From Planotetraspora mira (GTDB lineage Bacteria; Actinomycetota; Actinomycetes; Streptosporangiales; Streptosporangiaceae): a stretch of 64,000 nt of DNA. Position numbers and translations under genes: made by a program. The DNA lies in NCBI RefSeq assembly GCF_016863275.1, contig NZ_BOOO01000030.1:62001-126000 (forward strand), in the 5' to 3' direction. The notes under the pieces are model-generated. The model was not told the DNA's origin, ran no database searches, and saw only the letters and a list, made by a program, of their open reading frames with translations. Below are positions 51,502-63,377 of the stretch, piece after piece; the stretch's first letter is position 1; every line of letters starts with the position of its first letter.

Positions 51502-52992
51502 CTAGAGCGCGGGCGCCTTGGACAGCAGGGGCCCGCCCCAGCGGTCGGTGAACGCCTTCTCCACCGCCGCGCCGACGCGGTAGCACCGGTCGTCGCCGAG
51601 CACCGGAGCCATGATCTGCAGGCCGACCGGCAGGCCGTCCTCGTCGGCGAGACCGCACGGCACCGAGATCGCGGCGTTGCCCGCGAGGTTGCTCGGGATC
51701 GTGCACAGGTCCGCCAGGTACATCGCCATCGGGTCGTCGGCCCGCTCCCCGATCGGGAAGGCGGTCGTCGGCGTGGTCGGCGAGATCAGCACGTCGACCT
51801 GGTGGAACGCCGCCTCGAAGTCCCGCGAGATCAGCGTGCGGACCTTCTGCGCCTGGCCGTAGTAGGCGTCGTAGTAGCCCGACGACAGGGCGTAGGTGCC
51901 CAGCATGATCCGCCGCTTGACCTCGGGCCCGAATCCGGCGGCCCGGGTGAGCGCCATGACCTCCTCGGCGCTGCGGGTGCCGTCGTCCCCGACGCGCAGG
52001 CCGTACCGCATGGCGTCGAAACGGGCGAGGTTGGACGAGCACTCCGAGGGCGCGATCAGGTAGTACGCCGGGAGGGCGTAACCGAACGTCGGGCAGGAGA
52101 CCTCGACCACCTTGGCCCCGAGGGACTCCAGCAGGTCGACCGTCTCGTGGAACCGGGCGAGGACGCCGGGCTGGTACCCCTCGCCGCCGAACTCCTTGAC
52201 CACGCCGATGCGCAGCCCGGCGACGTCCCCCTGCCTGGCGGCCTCGACCACCGGCGGGACCGGCGCGTCGATCGAGGTCGAGTCGAACTCGTCGTGACCC
52301 GAGAACGCCTCCTGGAGCAGCGCCGCGTCGAGCACGTTGCGGGCGAACGGGCCCGGTGTGTCGAGCGACGACGCGAACGCGATGAGGCCGTATCGGGACG
52401 ACCCCCCGTAGGTCGGCTTCATTCCGACGATGCCGGTGACGGCGGCGGGCTGGCGGATCGAGCCGCCCGTGTCGGTGCCGGTCGACAGCGGCGCCTGGAA
52501 GGAGGCGACGGCCGCGGACGAGCCGCCCGACGAGCCACCCGGGATCCTGGACAGGTCCCACGGGTTGTGCGAGGGCCCGTACGCCGAGTTCTCCGTGGAG
52601 GAGCCCATCGCGAACTCGTCGAGGTTGGTCTTGCCGAGGATGATCAGGCCGGCCTCGCGGAGGCGGCGGGTCACCGTCGCGTCGTACGGCGGGCGCCAGC
52701 CTTCGAGGATCTTCGACCCGGCGGTCGTCGGCATGTCGTCGGTGGTGAAGATGTCCTTGTGGGCGATGGGCACGCCCGCCAGCGGGCCGAGCCTGTCGCC
52801 GTTGGCGATCCGCTCGTCCACCGTGCGCGCCTGCTCGAGCGCCCGCTCCGCGTCCACGTGCAGGAACGCGGAGACCTTGGAGTCGACCTCGGCGATCCGG
52901 TCGAGATGGGCCTGCGTGACCTCGACGGCGGAGGCCTCCCGGGAGGCGACGAGCCGTCCCAGCTCCGCGGCGGTCTTGTGGATCAGGCTCAT
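51502..52992 (-). CDS. gatA: Aspartyl/glutamyl-tRNA amidotransferase subunit A
   Basis: The 496-residue amidase has the Ser-cisSer-Lys machinery: Lys in [12 protein letters not shown] (about 78), the serine loop [12 protein letters not shown] (about 150-160), and [11 protein letters not shown] with the nucleophile region (about 175). It supplies ammonia from Gln. The start at 52992 ([13 protein letters not shown]) overlaps the gatC stop (ATGA), with GGGAGGAAG upstream. Confidence 0.97.
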   Translation of the reverse strand: MSLIHKTAAELGRLVASREASAVEVTQAHLDRIAEVDSKVSAFLHVDAERALEQARTVDERIANGDRLGPLAGVPIAHKDIFTTDDMPTTAGSKILEGWRPPYDATVTRRLREAGLIILGKTNLDEFAMGSSTENSAYGPSHNPWDLSRIPGGSSGGSSAAVASFQAPLSTGTDTGGSIRQPAAVTGIVGMKPTYGGSSRYGLIAFASSLDTPGPFARNVLDAALLQEAFSGHDEFDSTSIDAPVPPVVEAARQGDVAGLRIGVVKEFGGEGYQPGVLARFHETVDLLESLGAKVVEVSCPTFGYALPAYYLIAPSECSSNLARFDAMRYGLRVGDDGTRSAEEVMALTRAAGFGPEVKRRIMLGTYALSSGYYDAYYGQAQKVRTLISRDFEAAFHQVDVLISPTTPTTAFPIGERADDPMAMYLADLCTIPSNLAGNAAISVPCGLADEDGLPVGLQIMAPVLGDDRCYRVGAAVEKAFTDRWGGPLLSKAPAL

Positions 52993-53288
52993 GCTTCCTC
53001 CCCGAGGATGCGGGGCACGCGGAACCGGTCGTCCTCGACGGCGGGCGCGCCCGAGAGCGCCTGCTGCGGCGTCAGGCACGGCCGTACCTCGTCGGGACGG
53101 AACACGTTGGTCAGCGGCAGTGCGTGCGAAGAGGGCGGGATGTCTCCGGCCGCGACCTCCGCGACGCGGGCGACCGCGCCGACGATCTGGTCGAGCTGGG
53201 CGGCGAAGTGGTCGAGCTCCCCCTCGTCCAGCGCCAGCCGGGACAGCCGGGCGAGGTGAGCGACCTCATCGCGGGTTATGGCGGACAT
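52989..53288 (-). CDS. gatC: Aspartyl/glutamyl-tRNA amidotransferase subunit C
   Basis: The 99-residue subunit starts [20 protein letters not shown], then [20 protein letters not shown] and RFRVPRIL, the standard GatC layout. It stabilises GatA-GatB. The start at 53288 aligns with the family; an ATG 7 codons upstream is possible. First gene of gatC-gatA-(small ORF)-gatB. Confidence 0.96.
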   Translation of the reverse strand: MSAITRDEVAHLARLSRLALDEGELDHFAAQLDQIVGAVARVAEVAAGDIPPSSHALPLTNVFRPDEVRPCLTPQQALSGAPAVEDDRFRVPRILGEEA

Positions 53289-53393
53289 GAGTCGTCGAAC
53301 CCGTTTCATGGATGGAGATTGGACTTTCCCATCCTAGGGCTCGTCTCCGAGCGCGACCGACTCATTAAGGCCGGGCCGTCGAGGCCGGGCAGG

Positions 53394-55475
53394 TCAATGG
53401 GGGGCGAGCCGTACCTGGTCGACGGCGCGCGCGACGAAGGCCGGGCTCAGGCGGGACCGCAGCCAGACGGCGGTCTCCGTGGCGGACATGGGCTTGGCGA
53501 GCCACCGGCCCTGACCGGCGGGACAGCCCATCTCGCGCAAAATCGTGGCGATCTCCAGGGACTCCACGCCCTCGGCGACGGCCCGCAGTCCCAGCGAGCC
53601 GACCAGGTCGACGATGGATCGGACGATCTGCTCGTCGTCGGCCGACTCCGCCAGCCGCCGGACGAACGACGCGTCGATCTTGACCTCGGAGACGGGCAGC
53701 CGCTGGAGGCGGACGAGGGAGGAATAGCCGGTGCCGAAGTCGTCCAGGGAGAGATGGACCCCCATGTCCGCCAGCGTCCTGACGGTGTCGGCGATGTAGG
53801 CCTGGTCGGTCATCAGGACCCGTTCGGTGATCTCCAGGCGGATCGCGTCCACCGGCAGGCCGAACTCCTTCAGCCCCGCCTCCAGTTGCTCGGGCAGGTT
53901 GGAGTCGAGCAGGTCGCGCGCCGACACGTTCACCGAGATCGGCACGCCGATGCCGGCCTCCCACCACCGCCCGGCCTGGGCCAGCGCCTTCTTGATGACG
54001 TACCGGGTGATCTCGCGCATGAGGTACGACTGCTCGGCGAGCGGGATGAACTCGACCGGCGAGACGGGGCCGCGCAGGGGGTGCCACCAGCGCAGCAGGG
54101 CCTCGACGCCTTCGACCGTGCCGTCGCTCAACCTGACCTTGGGCTGGTAGTGGAGGTCGAGGTCGCCCGACTCGATGGCCAGCCGCAGATCGCCGAGCAG
54201 GCTCAGCCGCTCGGGCGAGTTGCGGTCCTTGTCCGCCACATAGAACTCCACACCCGTCCGGTGCTCCTTGGCCAGGTACATCGCGACGTCCGAGCGTTGC
54301 AGCAGCAGTTCGAAGTCGGGCGCGTGGTCGGGGTAGAGCGCGATGCCGATCGAGGCGTCCAGATCGAAGGTCATGCCCTCCAGCCGGACGGGCTGGGTGA
54401 GCGCGACCCGTAACCGCGAGGCGACCTCCTTGGCCGCGTGGGCGTCCCTGATGGACGGCAGGAGCACGGCGAACTCGTCTCCGCCGAGGCGGGCGACCAC
54501 GTCTCCTGGCCGCACGCTGTGGCTGAGCCGATGGGCGACGAGTTGGAGGAGCCGGTCGCCGACCGGGTGGCCCAGCGTGTCGTTGACCTCCTTGAACCGG
54601 TCGAGATCGAGGAGCAGCAGGCCGACGCGCTCGTGCTCGCGTGCCTCGGCGAGCGCCTCCATGGTGCGCAGGATGAGCATCTTCCGATTCGGCAGGCCGG
54701 TCAGGCCGTCATGGGTGGCCTGGTGGTCACGGCGCAGCGACAGCGTGGCGGTGAAGTGCACCGCCGCGAGGGGCGCCACGAACAGCGGGACCAGGGCCGA
54801 CGAGTGCGACATCACCACCGCGACCAGGGGCGCGAGCCCGAGGAGCGCGCCGTAGACGAGGGCCTGCGGGCCGATCGACGCCTTGACGACGCGCAGGACC
54901 GGCTTGCGCTCGTGGAGAGCGACGGCCGAGCAGACCAGCGATGCCCGGACCACGAAGTAGGCGAACGCGGCCAGGGCGAGGGCCGGGATGTCCATGCCGT
55001 CGGGCGTCCAGGGGGCCTTCGGCCGCGGATGGATCCCGAACGCGGCGAACGCGAGGGCCGCCGCCGTGCAGGCCAGCGTCACCTGCCCGATGTTGAACAT
55101 CACGCGGTGCCACGCCCTGCGGCGCAGCCCACCGCTGACGACCACCGCGACGGCCTGCATCAACGCCGCCGTCGGCAGGCCGTAGTGCATGAGCACCGCG
55201 AAGGTGAACATCGCGGACGCCGGGGTGCCGCCGACCAGGGTGGAGGAGCTGACCATGACGGGGCGCAGCTCACCCAGCACGACGAGAACGGCCAACATCC
55301 AGAACAACGGGGTCCGCGTGGCGTCCATGAGATCGGCGACGCCGAGCCGTATCTGTCCCGCGATCAGCGCGGCGAAGCCCAGGACGATGACGGCCGTGAA
55401 GTAGCCCCACAGGGGCGAGCCGGGGCGCGGCCCGGTGTCGCGCGCGTCGGCTGGAGCAATCTCAGAAGTCACCAT
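53394..55475 (-). CDS. Membrane GGDEF-EAL c-di-GMP enzyme (second)
   Basis: About 693 residues: six or more TM segments in the first 250 residues, GGDEF (RLGGDEFAVLLP, about residue 345) and EAL (GVEALLRWWHP, about 475). EAL catalytic residues are visible: VNVSARDL, RLEITERVLM, LDDFGTGYSSL, EVKIDASFV, AEGVES and GCPAGQGRWLAKP. No PAS domain is present, unlike the protein at 42196. The start at 55475 (MVTSEIAPADARD) is tentative; an ATG at 55532 is in frame and a repeat element lies between. Confidence 0.9.
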   Translation of the reverse strand: MVTSEIAPADARDTGPRPGSPLWGYFTAVIVLGFAALIAGQIRLGVADLMDATRTPLFWMLAVLVVLGELRPVMVSSSTLVGGTPASAMFTFAVLMHYGLPTAALMQAVAVVVSGGLRRRAWHRVMFNIGQVTLACTAAALAFAAFGIHPRPKAPWTPDGMDIPALALAAFAYFVVRASLVCSAVALHERKPVLRVVKASIGPQALVYGALLGLAPLVAVVMSHSSALVPLFVAPLAAVHFTATLSLRRDHQATHDGLTGLPNRKMLILRTMEALAEAREHERVGLLLLDLDRFKEVNDTLGHPVGDRLLQLVAHRLSHSVRPGDVVARLGGDEFAVLLPSIRDAHAAKEVASRLRVALTQPVRLEGMTFDLDASIGIALYPDHAPDFELLLQRSDVAMYLAKEHRTGVEFYVADKDRNSPERLSLLGDLRLAIESGDLDLHYQPKVRLSDGTVEGVEALLRWWHPLRGPVSPVEFIPLAEQSYLMREITRYVIKKALAQAGRWWEAGIGVPISVNVSARDLLDSNLPEQLEAGLKEFGLPVDAIRLEITERVLMTDQAYIADTVRTLADMGVHLSLDDFGTGYSSLVRLQRLPVSEVKIDASFVRRLAESADDEQIVRSIVDLVGSLGLRAVAEGVESLEIATILREMGCPAGQGRWLAKPMSATETAVWLRSRLSPAFVARAVDQVRLAPH

Positions 55476-55519
55476 GAGACTGCCAGAACGGGCAATCTCG
55501 GCAGATGGCCAGAGATTGC
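55456..55519. promoter_or_regulatory. Three GCAATCTC boxes at the start of the GGDEF-EAL gene
   Basis: GCAATCTC occurs at 55456-55463 and 55492-55499 (36 bp apart) and inverted as GAGATTGC at 55512-55519. The cluster covers both candidate start codons. It looks like a regulator site, or shows that the true start is at 55475 with an operator in the leader. Confidence 0.45.
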
Positions 55520-55686
55520 TAGATAGCGCCATAGGTCAGAAACCCCCCAAGAGGTCACTATGGGAGGGTACGACCTCTGGGCCACTTCGCGAAACCGGTT
55601 GGGCACGGTCAGTTACGGTAGATTTCCTGAGATCCACTGACAAAAGCGGCCCAGATTCGCCGGAACGGTGAAAGTTCCAGCGCGAC

Positions 55687-55706
55687 GCCGGGGCCGGAGC
55701 CCCGGC
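55687..55706 (-). terminator. Hairpin downstream of ligA
   Basis: GCCGGGGC / GCCCCGGC with a 4-nt loop lies 41 bp past the ligA stop. No T-run. It probably ends the ligA transcript. Confidence 0.55.
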
Positions 55707-55747
55707 TTCCTGCGGTGATTACGTTTGATGTCCAGCCTTATCAGCGA

Positions 55748-57952
<2,205 letters not shown>

Positions 57953-58063
57953 TCATCGACGACCTGTGGAAACCGTATCGCCGACCACCGACATCTCTTC
58001 AGGCATCTTCCATCGGCGCCGCGCGCCATCGCCAGACGTGGGCACGGCGGACGCGCCACGCGG

Positions 58064-59149
58064 CTATTGCGCCGGGTCGTCCCTGAGCACCTTGGCCGCC
58101 TCCCGGCACGCGGCCAGGGCCGCCCTGGCGTACCGCGGAGAGGCTCCGGCGAGCCCGCACGCGGGCGTGAGCACGACCTGCCCGGCGAGCAGTGTGGGAT
58201 CGAACCCGAGCCGCCGCCACAACTCGATCGCCGGCTTGGCGATCACCCCCGCATCGGGGATGCGGGTGTCGGTGCCGGGCACGACTCCCAGGAACAGCGC
58301 CGTGCCGGCCTCGATCGCCTCACCGATCGCGTCCTCGTCGCGGTGGCGCAACAACGACATGTCCACGGACACGCCGCGCGCGCCCGCCGTACGGAGCAGC
58401 TCGAACGGCGTGCCCGGCGCGCAGCAGTGCACGATCGGGAAGACCCCGGACCCCGTCTCGCCCTCCGGCGTCTCCTCCGTCCGCGGGCCTTCGAGCCACG
58501 CCTGTGTGCCGGGGCGCGGCGGGCTGGGCGCGACGGCCGAAAGGACGGTGGCGAGATGCTCGCGGGCGATCACCGGCTCCACGGCACGGAGACGGCCGAA
58601 CCCCGACGCCGTCGGCACGGTTCCCGCGAGCACCCCGGGCAGCCCCGGCTCGTCGAGCTGGACGACGAGGCGCGCTCCCGGCACCCGGCCGCGGATGTCG
58701 GCGACGTGCCTGGCCAGCCCTTCCGCCAAAGAGTCGGTCAGATCCCGTACGGCTCCCGCGTCAGCGAGCACCTTGTCCCCGTACCTGAGCTCGATCGCCC
58801 CCGCGAGGGTCCACGGCCCGCAGACCTGGATCTTCAGAGGGCCCTCGTAGCCCTGGGTGGACTCCTCGAGCCCGTCGAGGTCACGGATCAGATGGTCGCG
58901 GGCGCGCTTCGCGTCCCGCCCCGGCCTGTCGGCGAACCGCCATCCAGAGGGCTGCACCTCGACGGGCATCTCCACCAGGAGCGCGGCACCCCTGCCGATC
59001 ATGTCCGCGCCGACGCCCCTCGCGGGAAGCTCGGGCAGATACGGCATGGGCAACTCGTCGAAGGCCACACGAAGGGCTGCGAGGTGATCCTCTTCGGGAT
59101 ACGACCCCACGCCTGTGGCCGTGGCCTCGCCCCACGGATAGTCATTCAC
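58064..59149 (-). CDS. Cobalamin-independent methionine synthase, short (core MetE) form
   Basis: The 361-residue protein starts at GTG (VNDYPWGEATATGVGSYPEE). It covers only the catalytic C-terminal half of MetE (full MetE is about 750 residues). Zinc ligands are seen as HCCAPG (His and Cys, about 240) and TPACGLAG (Cys, about 335). Short MetE proteins in actinomycetes may transfer methyl groups to homocysteine from another donor; activity here is not proven. The start is leaderless (TAAGCT, 7 nt, GTG) and shares its promoter with the divergent MBL gene. Confidence 0.85.
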   Translation of the reverse strand: MNDYPWGEATATGVGSYPEEDHLAALRVAFDELPMPYLPELPARGVGADMIGRGAALLVEMPVEVQPSGWRFADRPGRDAKRARDHLIRDLDGLEESTQGYEGPLKIQVCGPWTLAGAIELRYGDKVLADAGAVRDLTDSLAEGLARHVADIRGRVPGARLVVQLDEPGLPGVLAGTVPTASGFGRLRAVEPVIAREHLATVLSAVAPSPPRPGTQAWLEGPRTEETPEGETGSGVFPIVHCCAPGTPFELLRTAGARGVSVDMSLLRHRDEDAIGEAIEAGTALFLGVVPGTDTRIPDAGVIAKPAIELWRRLGFDPTLLAGQVVLTPACGLAGASPRYARAALAACREAAKVLRDDPAQ

Positions 59150-59168
59150 GAGGACTAGCTTAGGGACT
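59150..59168. promoter_or_regulatory. Overlapping divergent leaderless promoter, 19 bp
   Basis: Only 19 bp separate the GTG of core metE (minus) from the ATG of the MBL gene (plus). The palindrome CTAGCTTAG at 59155-59163 gives TAGCTT 7 nt before the ATG and TAAGCT 7 nt before the GTG. The two -10 boxes share five of their six bases. Confidence 0.75.
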
Positions 59169-59801
59169 ATGAAACTCACCAAATTGGGCCATGCGTGCTG
59201 GCGGTTGGAGAAGGACGGTTCGACGGTCGTCATCGACCCGGGATCTTTCAGCGGAGAGGGCCTGCTCGACGGAGCCGACGCGGTTCTGATCACTCACGAG
59301 CACTTCGACCATGTGGACGAGAAGCTGCTGAAGGGCGCGCCGGCCGGTCTCGAGATCTGGACCTGCCAGGCGGTCGCCGACCAGCTCGGCGACATCCCGG
59401 CGAAGGTCCAGGTCGTACGGAACACCGACGCCTTCAGCACCGCCGGGTTCGACGTGAAGGTGATCGGCGAATGGCACGCCGTCAACCTGCCCGGCGTGGA
59501 TCCCATCCAGAACGTCGGTTTCCTGGTGGACGAGGAGGTCTTCTATCCCGGTGACGCGTTGACCGTTCCCGGAGTCGACGTGCCCACGCTGCTCGTGCCG
59601 ACGACAGGGCCCTGGGTCAAGCTCGCCGAGACGGTCCAGTATCTCCGCGACGTGCGCCCCGGCCGCGCGTATTCCACGCACGACGGCCTCGCCAACGACA
59701 TCGGCCTGATGCTGATCGACAACTTCCTGGGTATGGAGGCCGACAGCCAGAAGGCCGACTTCCGCCGCGTCCCCATCGGCGAGTCGGTCGAGCTGTCCTA
59801 G
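59169..59801 (+). CDS. MBL-fold metal-dependent hydrolase (UlaG-like)
   Basis: The 210-residue protein has a short beta-lactamase fold: LGHACWRLEKDGSTVVIDPG, the metal motif THEHFDHVD (HxHxDH, about residues 42-49) and DALTVPGVDV further on. Similar proteins include L-ascorbate-6-phosphate lactonase-like and YtkL-type hydrolases; the substrate is unknown. Translation is probably leaderless. Its stop lies in the first unit of a 14-bp triple repeat. Confidence 0.88.
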   Translation: MKLTKLGHACWRLEKDGSTVVIDPGSFSGEGLLDGADAVLITHEHFDHVDEKLLKGAPAGLEIWTCQAVADQLGDIPAKVQVVRNTDAFSTAGFDVKVIGEWHAVNLPGVDPIQNVGFLVDEEVFYPGDALTVPGVDVPTLLVPTTGPWVKLAETVQYLRDVRPGRAYSTHDGLANDIGLMLIDNFLGMEADSQKADFRRVPIGESVELS

Positions 59802-59830
59802 ACGAGCTGTCCTAGTCGAGCCGTCCTAGA
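59789..59830. repeat. 14-bp tandem triple repeat over two convergent stop codons
   Basis: CGAGCTGTCCTAGA, CGAGCTGTCCTAGT and CGAGCCGTCCTAGA lie end to end at 59789-59830. The first unit holds the stop of the MBL gene (TAG at 59799) and the third the stop of mnmA (CTA at 59826, TAG on the minus strand). The repeat unit thus supplies both stops. Confidence 0.92.
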
Positions 59831-60911
59831 CGGCCGAGGCGATCGTGGCCGACCCGATCACGGTCTCGCCGTCGTAGAGCACGGCGCCCTGGCCCGGCGC
59901 GACACCCGTGGCCGGGGTGTCGAGCTCGATGTGCAGCAGGTCGCCGGACAGCTGGGCGCGGCAGCCGTACACCTCACCGTGCGCGCGCAACTGGACCGTG
60001 CAGCGGATCGGCTCGTACGGCTCGGGCACGGGCCCGTTCCACACCGGCCGCTCGCCCACGATGCCGCGCACCTCCAGGGAGGTCCGGGGACCGACCGTGA
60101 CCGTGTTGGAGACCGGCTCGATCGACAACACGTAACGCGGCCGCCCGTCGCCGGCAGGGCGGTCGATGTGCAGCCCCTTGCGCTGGCCGATGGTGAATCC
60201 GAAGGCGCCCTCGTGGCTCCCGACCACCTGGCCCGTGAGCGCGTCGACGATCGGCCCCTCCGACGCGCCCAGGCGCTCGGACAGGAACGCGCGGGTGTCG
60301 CCGTCGGCGATGAAACAGACGTCGTGGCTGTCCGGCTTGTCTGCCACGGCGAGCCCCCGGCGAGCGGCCTCCGCCCGCACCTCCGCCTTGGTGGAGTCGC
60401 CCAGAGGGAAGATCGCGTGGGCGAGCTGCTTTCGCGTGAGCACCCCCAGCACGTACGACTGGTCCTTGCCCTCGTCGACGCTGCGCCGGAGCACCCCGTC
60501 CGAAAGGCGTGCGTGATGGCCCGTGGCGACGGCGTCGAATCCGAGGGCGAGCGCGCGGTCGAGCACCGCCTCGAACTTGATCTTCTCGTTGCAGCGCAGG
60601 CACGGGTTGGGCGTGCGGCCCGCGGCGTACTCGTTGACGAAGTCCTCCACCACGTCGTGGTGGAACCGCTCCGCCATGTCCCAGACGTAGAACGGGATGC
60701 CGATCACATCGGCGGCCCGCCGGGCGTCACGGGAGTCCTCGAGCGTGCAGCAGCCGCGGGCCCCGGTCCGATACGACTGGGGATTCGACGACAACGCAAG
60801 GTGGATGCCGGTCACGTCGTGCCCCGCCTCGGCGATCCTGGCGGCGGCCACGGCGGAGTCCACGCCGCCGGACATGGCGGCGAGCACGCGAAGCCTCTGA
60901 GTGGAACTCAT
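59826..60911 (-). CDS. mnmA: tRNA-specific 2-thiouridylase MnmA
   Basis: The 361-residue enzyme has the PP-loop [11 protein letters not shown] (about 13-23), catalytic Cys pair in NPCLRCN (about 104) and HDVCFIAD (about 200), and [11 protein letters not shown]. It makes 2-thiouridine at the wobble base of Glu, Gln and Lys tRNAs, with sulfur from a cysteine desulfurase; one is encoded about 1.2 kb away (62102). The tRNA-Glu and tRNA-Gln in this window carry CTC and CTG anticodons and are not the usual targets. Confidence 0.97.
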   Translation of the reverse strand: MSSTQRLRVLAAMSGGVDSAVAAARIAEAGHDVTGIHLALSSNPQSYRTGARGCCTLEDSRDARRAADVIGIPFYVWDMAERFHHDVVEDFVNEYAAGRTPNPCLRCNEKIKFEAVLDRALALGFDAVATGHHARLSDGVLRRSVDEGKDQSYVLGVLTRKQLAHAIFPLGDSTKAEVRAEAARRGLAVADKPDSHDVCFIADGDTRAFLSERLGASEGPIVDALTGQVVGSHEGAFGFTIGQRKGLHIDRPAGDGRPRYVLSIEPVSNTVTVGPRTSLEVRGIVGERPVWNGPVPEPYEPIRCTVQLRAHGEVYGCRAQLSGDLLHIELDTPATGVAPGQGAVLYDGETVIGSATIASAV

Positions 60912-61013
60912 AACACTTCGAGATTACCCGTACGGCAGGGCTGATCCGCCGCCGCCGACGGCTCTCGCGCCCGCGTTGGCACCGGGATGATCGACCTGCG
61001 AGGATTCAGGGTC

Positions 61014-62054
61014 ATGCGACTGTTCGGGCGCAAGAGCCAGCCGGTCGATCCGGCCGAGGCCATCGCGGACTTCTGGACCTGGTGGCGGCAGACCCGCCCC
61101 GAGATCGACGCGTACATCGAGGCGGAGGACACCGAGGCGCTCTCCGAGCTCGTCGGCGCCGCCGTCACCACCCTTGATCCGGCCCTCATCTGGGAAATCG
61201 CACCAGGCCGGACGGCACGGCACGCCCTCGTGGTCAGCGCGTCCGGCGATCCCGAGTTGCGCTCCTTCGCGCACAGGTGGGCCCTGGCCGCTCCCCCGGC
61301 GGACGATCTCTGGGAGTTCCACCCGTCCCGCCAGGCCAATCCGAGGGCGGCCGAGATGGCCGTCGACGTCGCCGGCAGGGAGTTCGGCCTCGACCGGCTG
61401 GTGCTGGGCCTGCGCGTTCCTCCGGGCACGGCCCGGGTCGACGTTTCCGCCTTTCACCCGATATTTCCCGATATCGATGATGAGACCCGGCTGGAGACGA
61501 CCCTCCTCGCCCTCGACTGGCTCCTGGGCGAGGACGAGGTCGCCCGCTGGGTGGGGGACATCGTCGCGGCCGAGTTCGAACCCATCGACGCCATCCCCGC
61601 GATCCACCTTCCCGCCGTCGTCGCCGACGTGGCCGACGGCTTCAAGGCCGACCAGTGGGCCGTGCTCGAAGGCCAGACCGCACAGGGCGCCCGTCTGACG
61701 GTGGCGGCCCGCTACCCCCTGCGCCCGGTCGACCATCCGCTCTTCGACCAGCACATCGCGATCAGCCTGCCGTACGAACACGCGGACGGGGACGGGCAGC
61801 CGTCCGGGGCGTCCCTGCCGGCGCTGCGCGCCTTCGAGGAGCGTCTCGGCGAGCGGCTCGACAAGCTCGGCTCGGCCGTGCTGGCCGCGCATCTGAGCAC
61901 CGGGGGCACGCGCGTGCTGCACGTCTACGCCGACCCGTCGAGCGACGCCGCACTCGTGATCAAGGAACTCGTCCTGAGCTGGGCGGAGGGCCGGGCGCGC
62001 GTCGACGTGTCCGACGATCCGTCCTGGAGCGCCGTCGCGCACTTCCTGACCTGA
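61014..62054 (+). CDS. DUF695-like protein of unknown function
   Basis: The 346-residue protein starts at ATG 61014 (MRLFGRKSQPVDPAEAIADF); an ATG 9 codons upstream is in frame. It has FWTWWRQTRPEIDAYIEAED near the N-terminus and an alpha/beta middle with WEFHPSRQANPRAAEM. Its C-terminal part (FEERLGERLDKLGSAVLAAH, then LHVYADPSSDAALVIKELVL) resembles DUF695 proteins. No signal peptide or membrane segment is seen. It is divergent from mnmA. Function unknown. Confidence 0.75.
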   Translation: MRLFGRKSQPVDPAEAIADFWTWWRQTRPEIDAYIEAEDTEALSELVGAAVTTLDPALIWEIAPGRTARHALVVSASGDPELRSFAHRWALAAPPADDLWEFHPSRQANPRAAEMAVDVAGREFGLDRLVLGLRVPPGTARVDVSAFHPIFPDIDDETRLETTLLALDWLLGEDEVARWVGDIVAAEFEPIDAIPAIHLPAVVADVADGFKADQWAVLEGQTAQGARLTVAARYPLRPVDHPLFDQHIAISLPYEHADGDGQPSGASLPALRAFEERLGERLDKLGSAVLAAHLSTGGTRVLHVYADPSSDAALVIKELVLSWAEGRARVDVSDDPSWSAVAHFLT

Positions 62055-62090
62055 CCCGACCTGACCTGACCTGACCTGGCCTGCCCTGAT
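62046..62090 (+). repeat. Pentanucleotide tandem repeat (CTGAC)9
   Basis: Nine 5-bp units (mostly CTGAC, with CCGAC, CTGGC, CTGCC and CTGAT variants) run from 62046 to 62090. The first two are coding and supply the stop codon TGA of the preceding gene. It lies in the convergent space before the cysteine desulfurase stop. Slippage here would change the C-terminus. Confidence 0.85.
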
Positions 62091-62101
62091 CTGGGCCCGG
62101 C

Positions 62102-63271
62102 TCAGCCTCCGGAGACCGAGGTGAGCCCGGCGCGGCGGGCGCGCTCCACGACCATGCCGATGACCTCGGCCACCCGCTCCACGTCGGCCACGGTCGAAGT
62201 GTGGCCGAGGGAGAACCGCAGCGAGCCGCGGGCGCGGGCGCCGTCCTGCCCCATCGCCAGGAGCACGTGGGACGGCTGCGCCACACCGGCCGAGCAGGCC
62301 GATCCGGTCGAGCACTCCACTCCCCTGGCGTCGAGCAGCATGAGCAACGCGTCGCCCTCGCAGCCGGGGAAGGAGAAGTGGGCGTTCCCCGGCAGCCGCT
62401 CGGTGGGATGACCGTTCACGATGACGTCGGGGACGGCCTTGCGCACCCGGCAGATCAGGTCGTCGCGCAGGATGGACAGCCGCTCGGCGGTGTCGGCGCG
62501 GCGGTCGACGGCCGCGCGCACGGCGGCCGCGAACCCCGCGATGGCGGGGGCGTCCAGCGTGCCCGACCTGACGTCGCGTTCCTGCCCGCCGCCGTGCAGC
62601 ACCGGCACCGGGTCGACGCCGCGTGCCAGCAGCAGCGCGCCGACGCCGATGGGACCGCCCACCTTGTGCCCGGAGACCGTCATCGCGTCGACGCCCGACT
62701 CGGCGAACGACACGGGGAGTTGGGCGACCGCCTGCACGGCGTCGGTGTGGAACGGGATGCCGTATTCGTGCGCGATCGCGGCGAGCGCCTTGATCGGCTG
62801 TACGGTTCCCACCTCGTTGTTGGCCCACATCACGCTCACCAGGGCGACGCCCTCCGGGTCGCGCTCGATGGCGGCGCGAAGCGTGTCGGGGTGCACGCGC
62901 CCGTGCTCGTCGACCTCGAGGAGTTCGGCCGTCGCACCGTGGTTTTCGGCCAGCCAATGGGCGGGGTCGAGCGCCGCGTGATGCTCCACCGCACTGACCA
63001 GGACCCTCGGCCGCTTCCTGGCCCAGAACAACCCCTTGATCGCCAGGTTGTCGGCCTCGGTGCCGCCGGCGGTGAAGACGACCTCGCTCGGCCGGGCCCC
63101 CAGCGCGCTCGCGATCGTCTCCCGGGACTCCTCCACGACACGGCGGGTGCGCCGGCCTGTCGCGTGCAGGGAGGAGGCGTTGCCCACCTGCCCCAACTGC
63201 GCGGTCATGGCCTCGAGCGCCTCGGGAAGCATGGGGGTGGTCGAGGCATGGTCCAGATACGCAGTTCCCAC
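62102..63271 (-). CDS. Cysteine desulfurase (NifS/IscS family)
   Basis: The 389-residue PLP enzyme starts at GTG ([20 protein letters not shown]) with GGAGGGG upstream. The PLP lysine is in [15 protein letters not shown] (about 200) and the persulfide Cys in [18 protein letters not shown] (about 325-330), typical of the IscS/NifS class. It provides sulfur for Fe-S clusters and tRNA thiolation; proximity to mnmA supports the latter. Confidence 0.95.
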   Translation of the reverse strand: MGTAYLDHASTTPMLPEALEAMTAQLGQVGNASSLHATGRRTRRVVEESRETIASALGARPSEVVFTAGGTEADNLAIKGLFWARKRPRVLVSAVEHHAALDPAHWLAENHGATAELLEVDEHGRVHPDTLRAAIERDPEGVALVSVMWANNEVGTVQPIKALAAIAHEYGIPFHTDAVQAVAQLPVSFAESGVDAMTVSGHKVGGPIGVGALLLARGVDPVPVLHGGGQERDVRSGTLDAPAIAGFAAAVRAAVDRRADTAERLSILRDDLICRVRKAVPDVIVNGHPTERLPGNAHFSFPGCEGDALLMLLDARGVECSTGSACSAGVAQPSHVLLAMGQDGARARGSLRFSLGHTSTVADVERVAEVIGMVVERARRAGLTSVSGG

Positions 63272-63377
63272 GGCCCCTCCAGATTCCTTACCTCAGCCAA
63301 CCAAGCGTATCCGGGGTTCGGCGACGCTCCATCCCCGGATTTGGCTACTTAACCGTCCAGCCGGTACAGTAACGGCC

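Noticed and set aside
58064-59149. Truncated metE pseudogene
   Set aside because: The catalytic domain is complete, with its own promoter and zinc ligands. Short core MetE proteins are a regular actinobacterial form.
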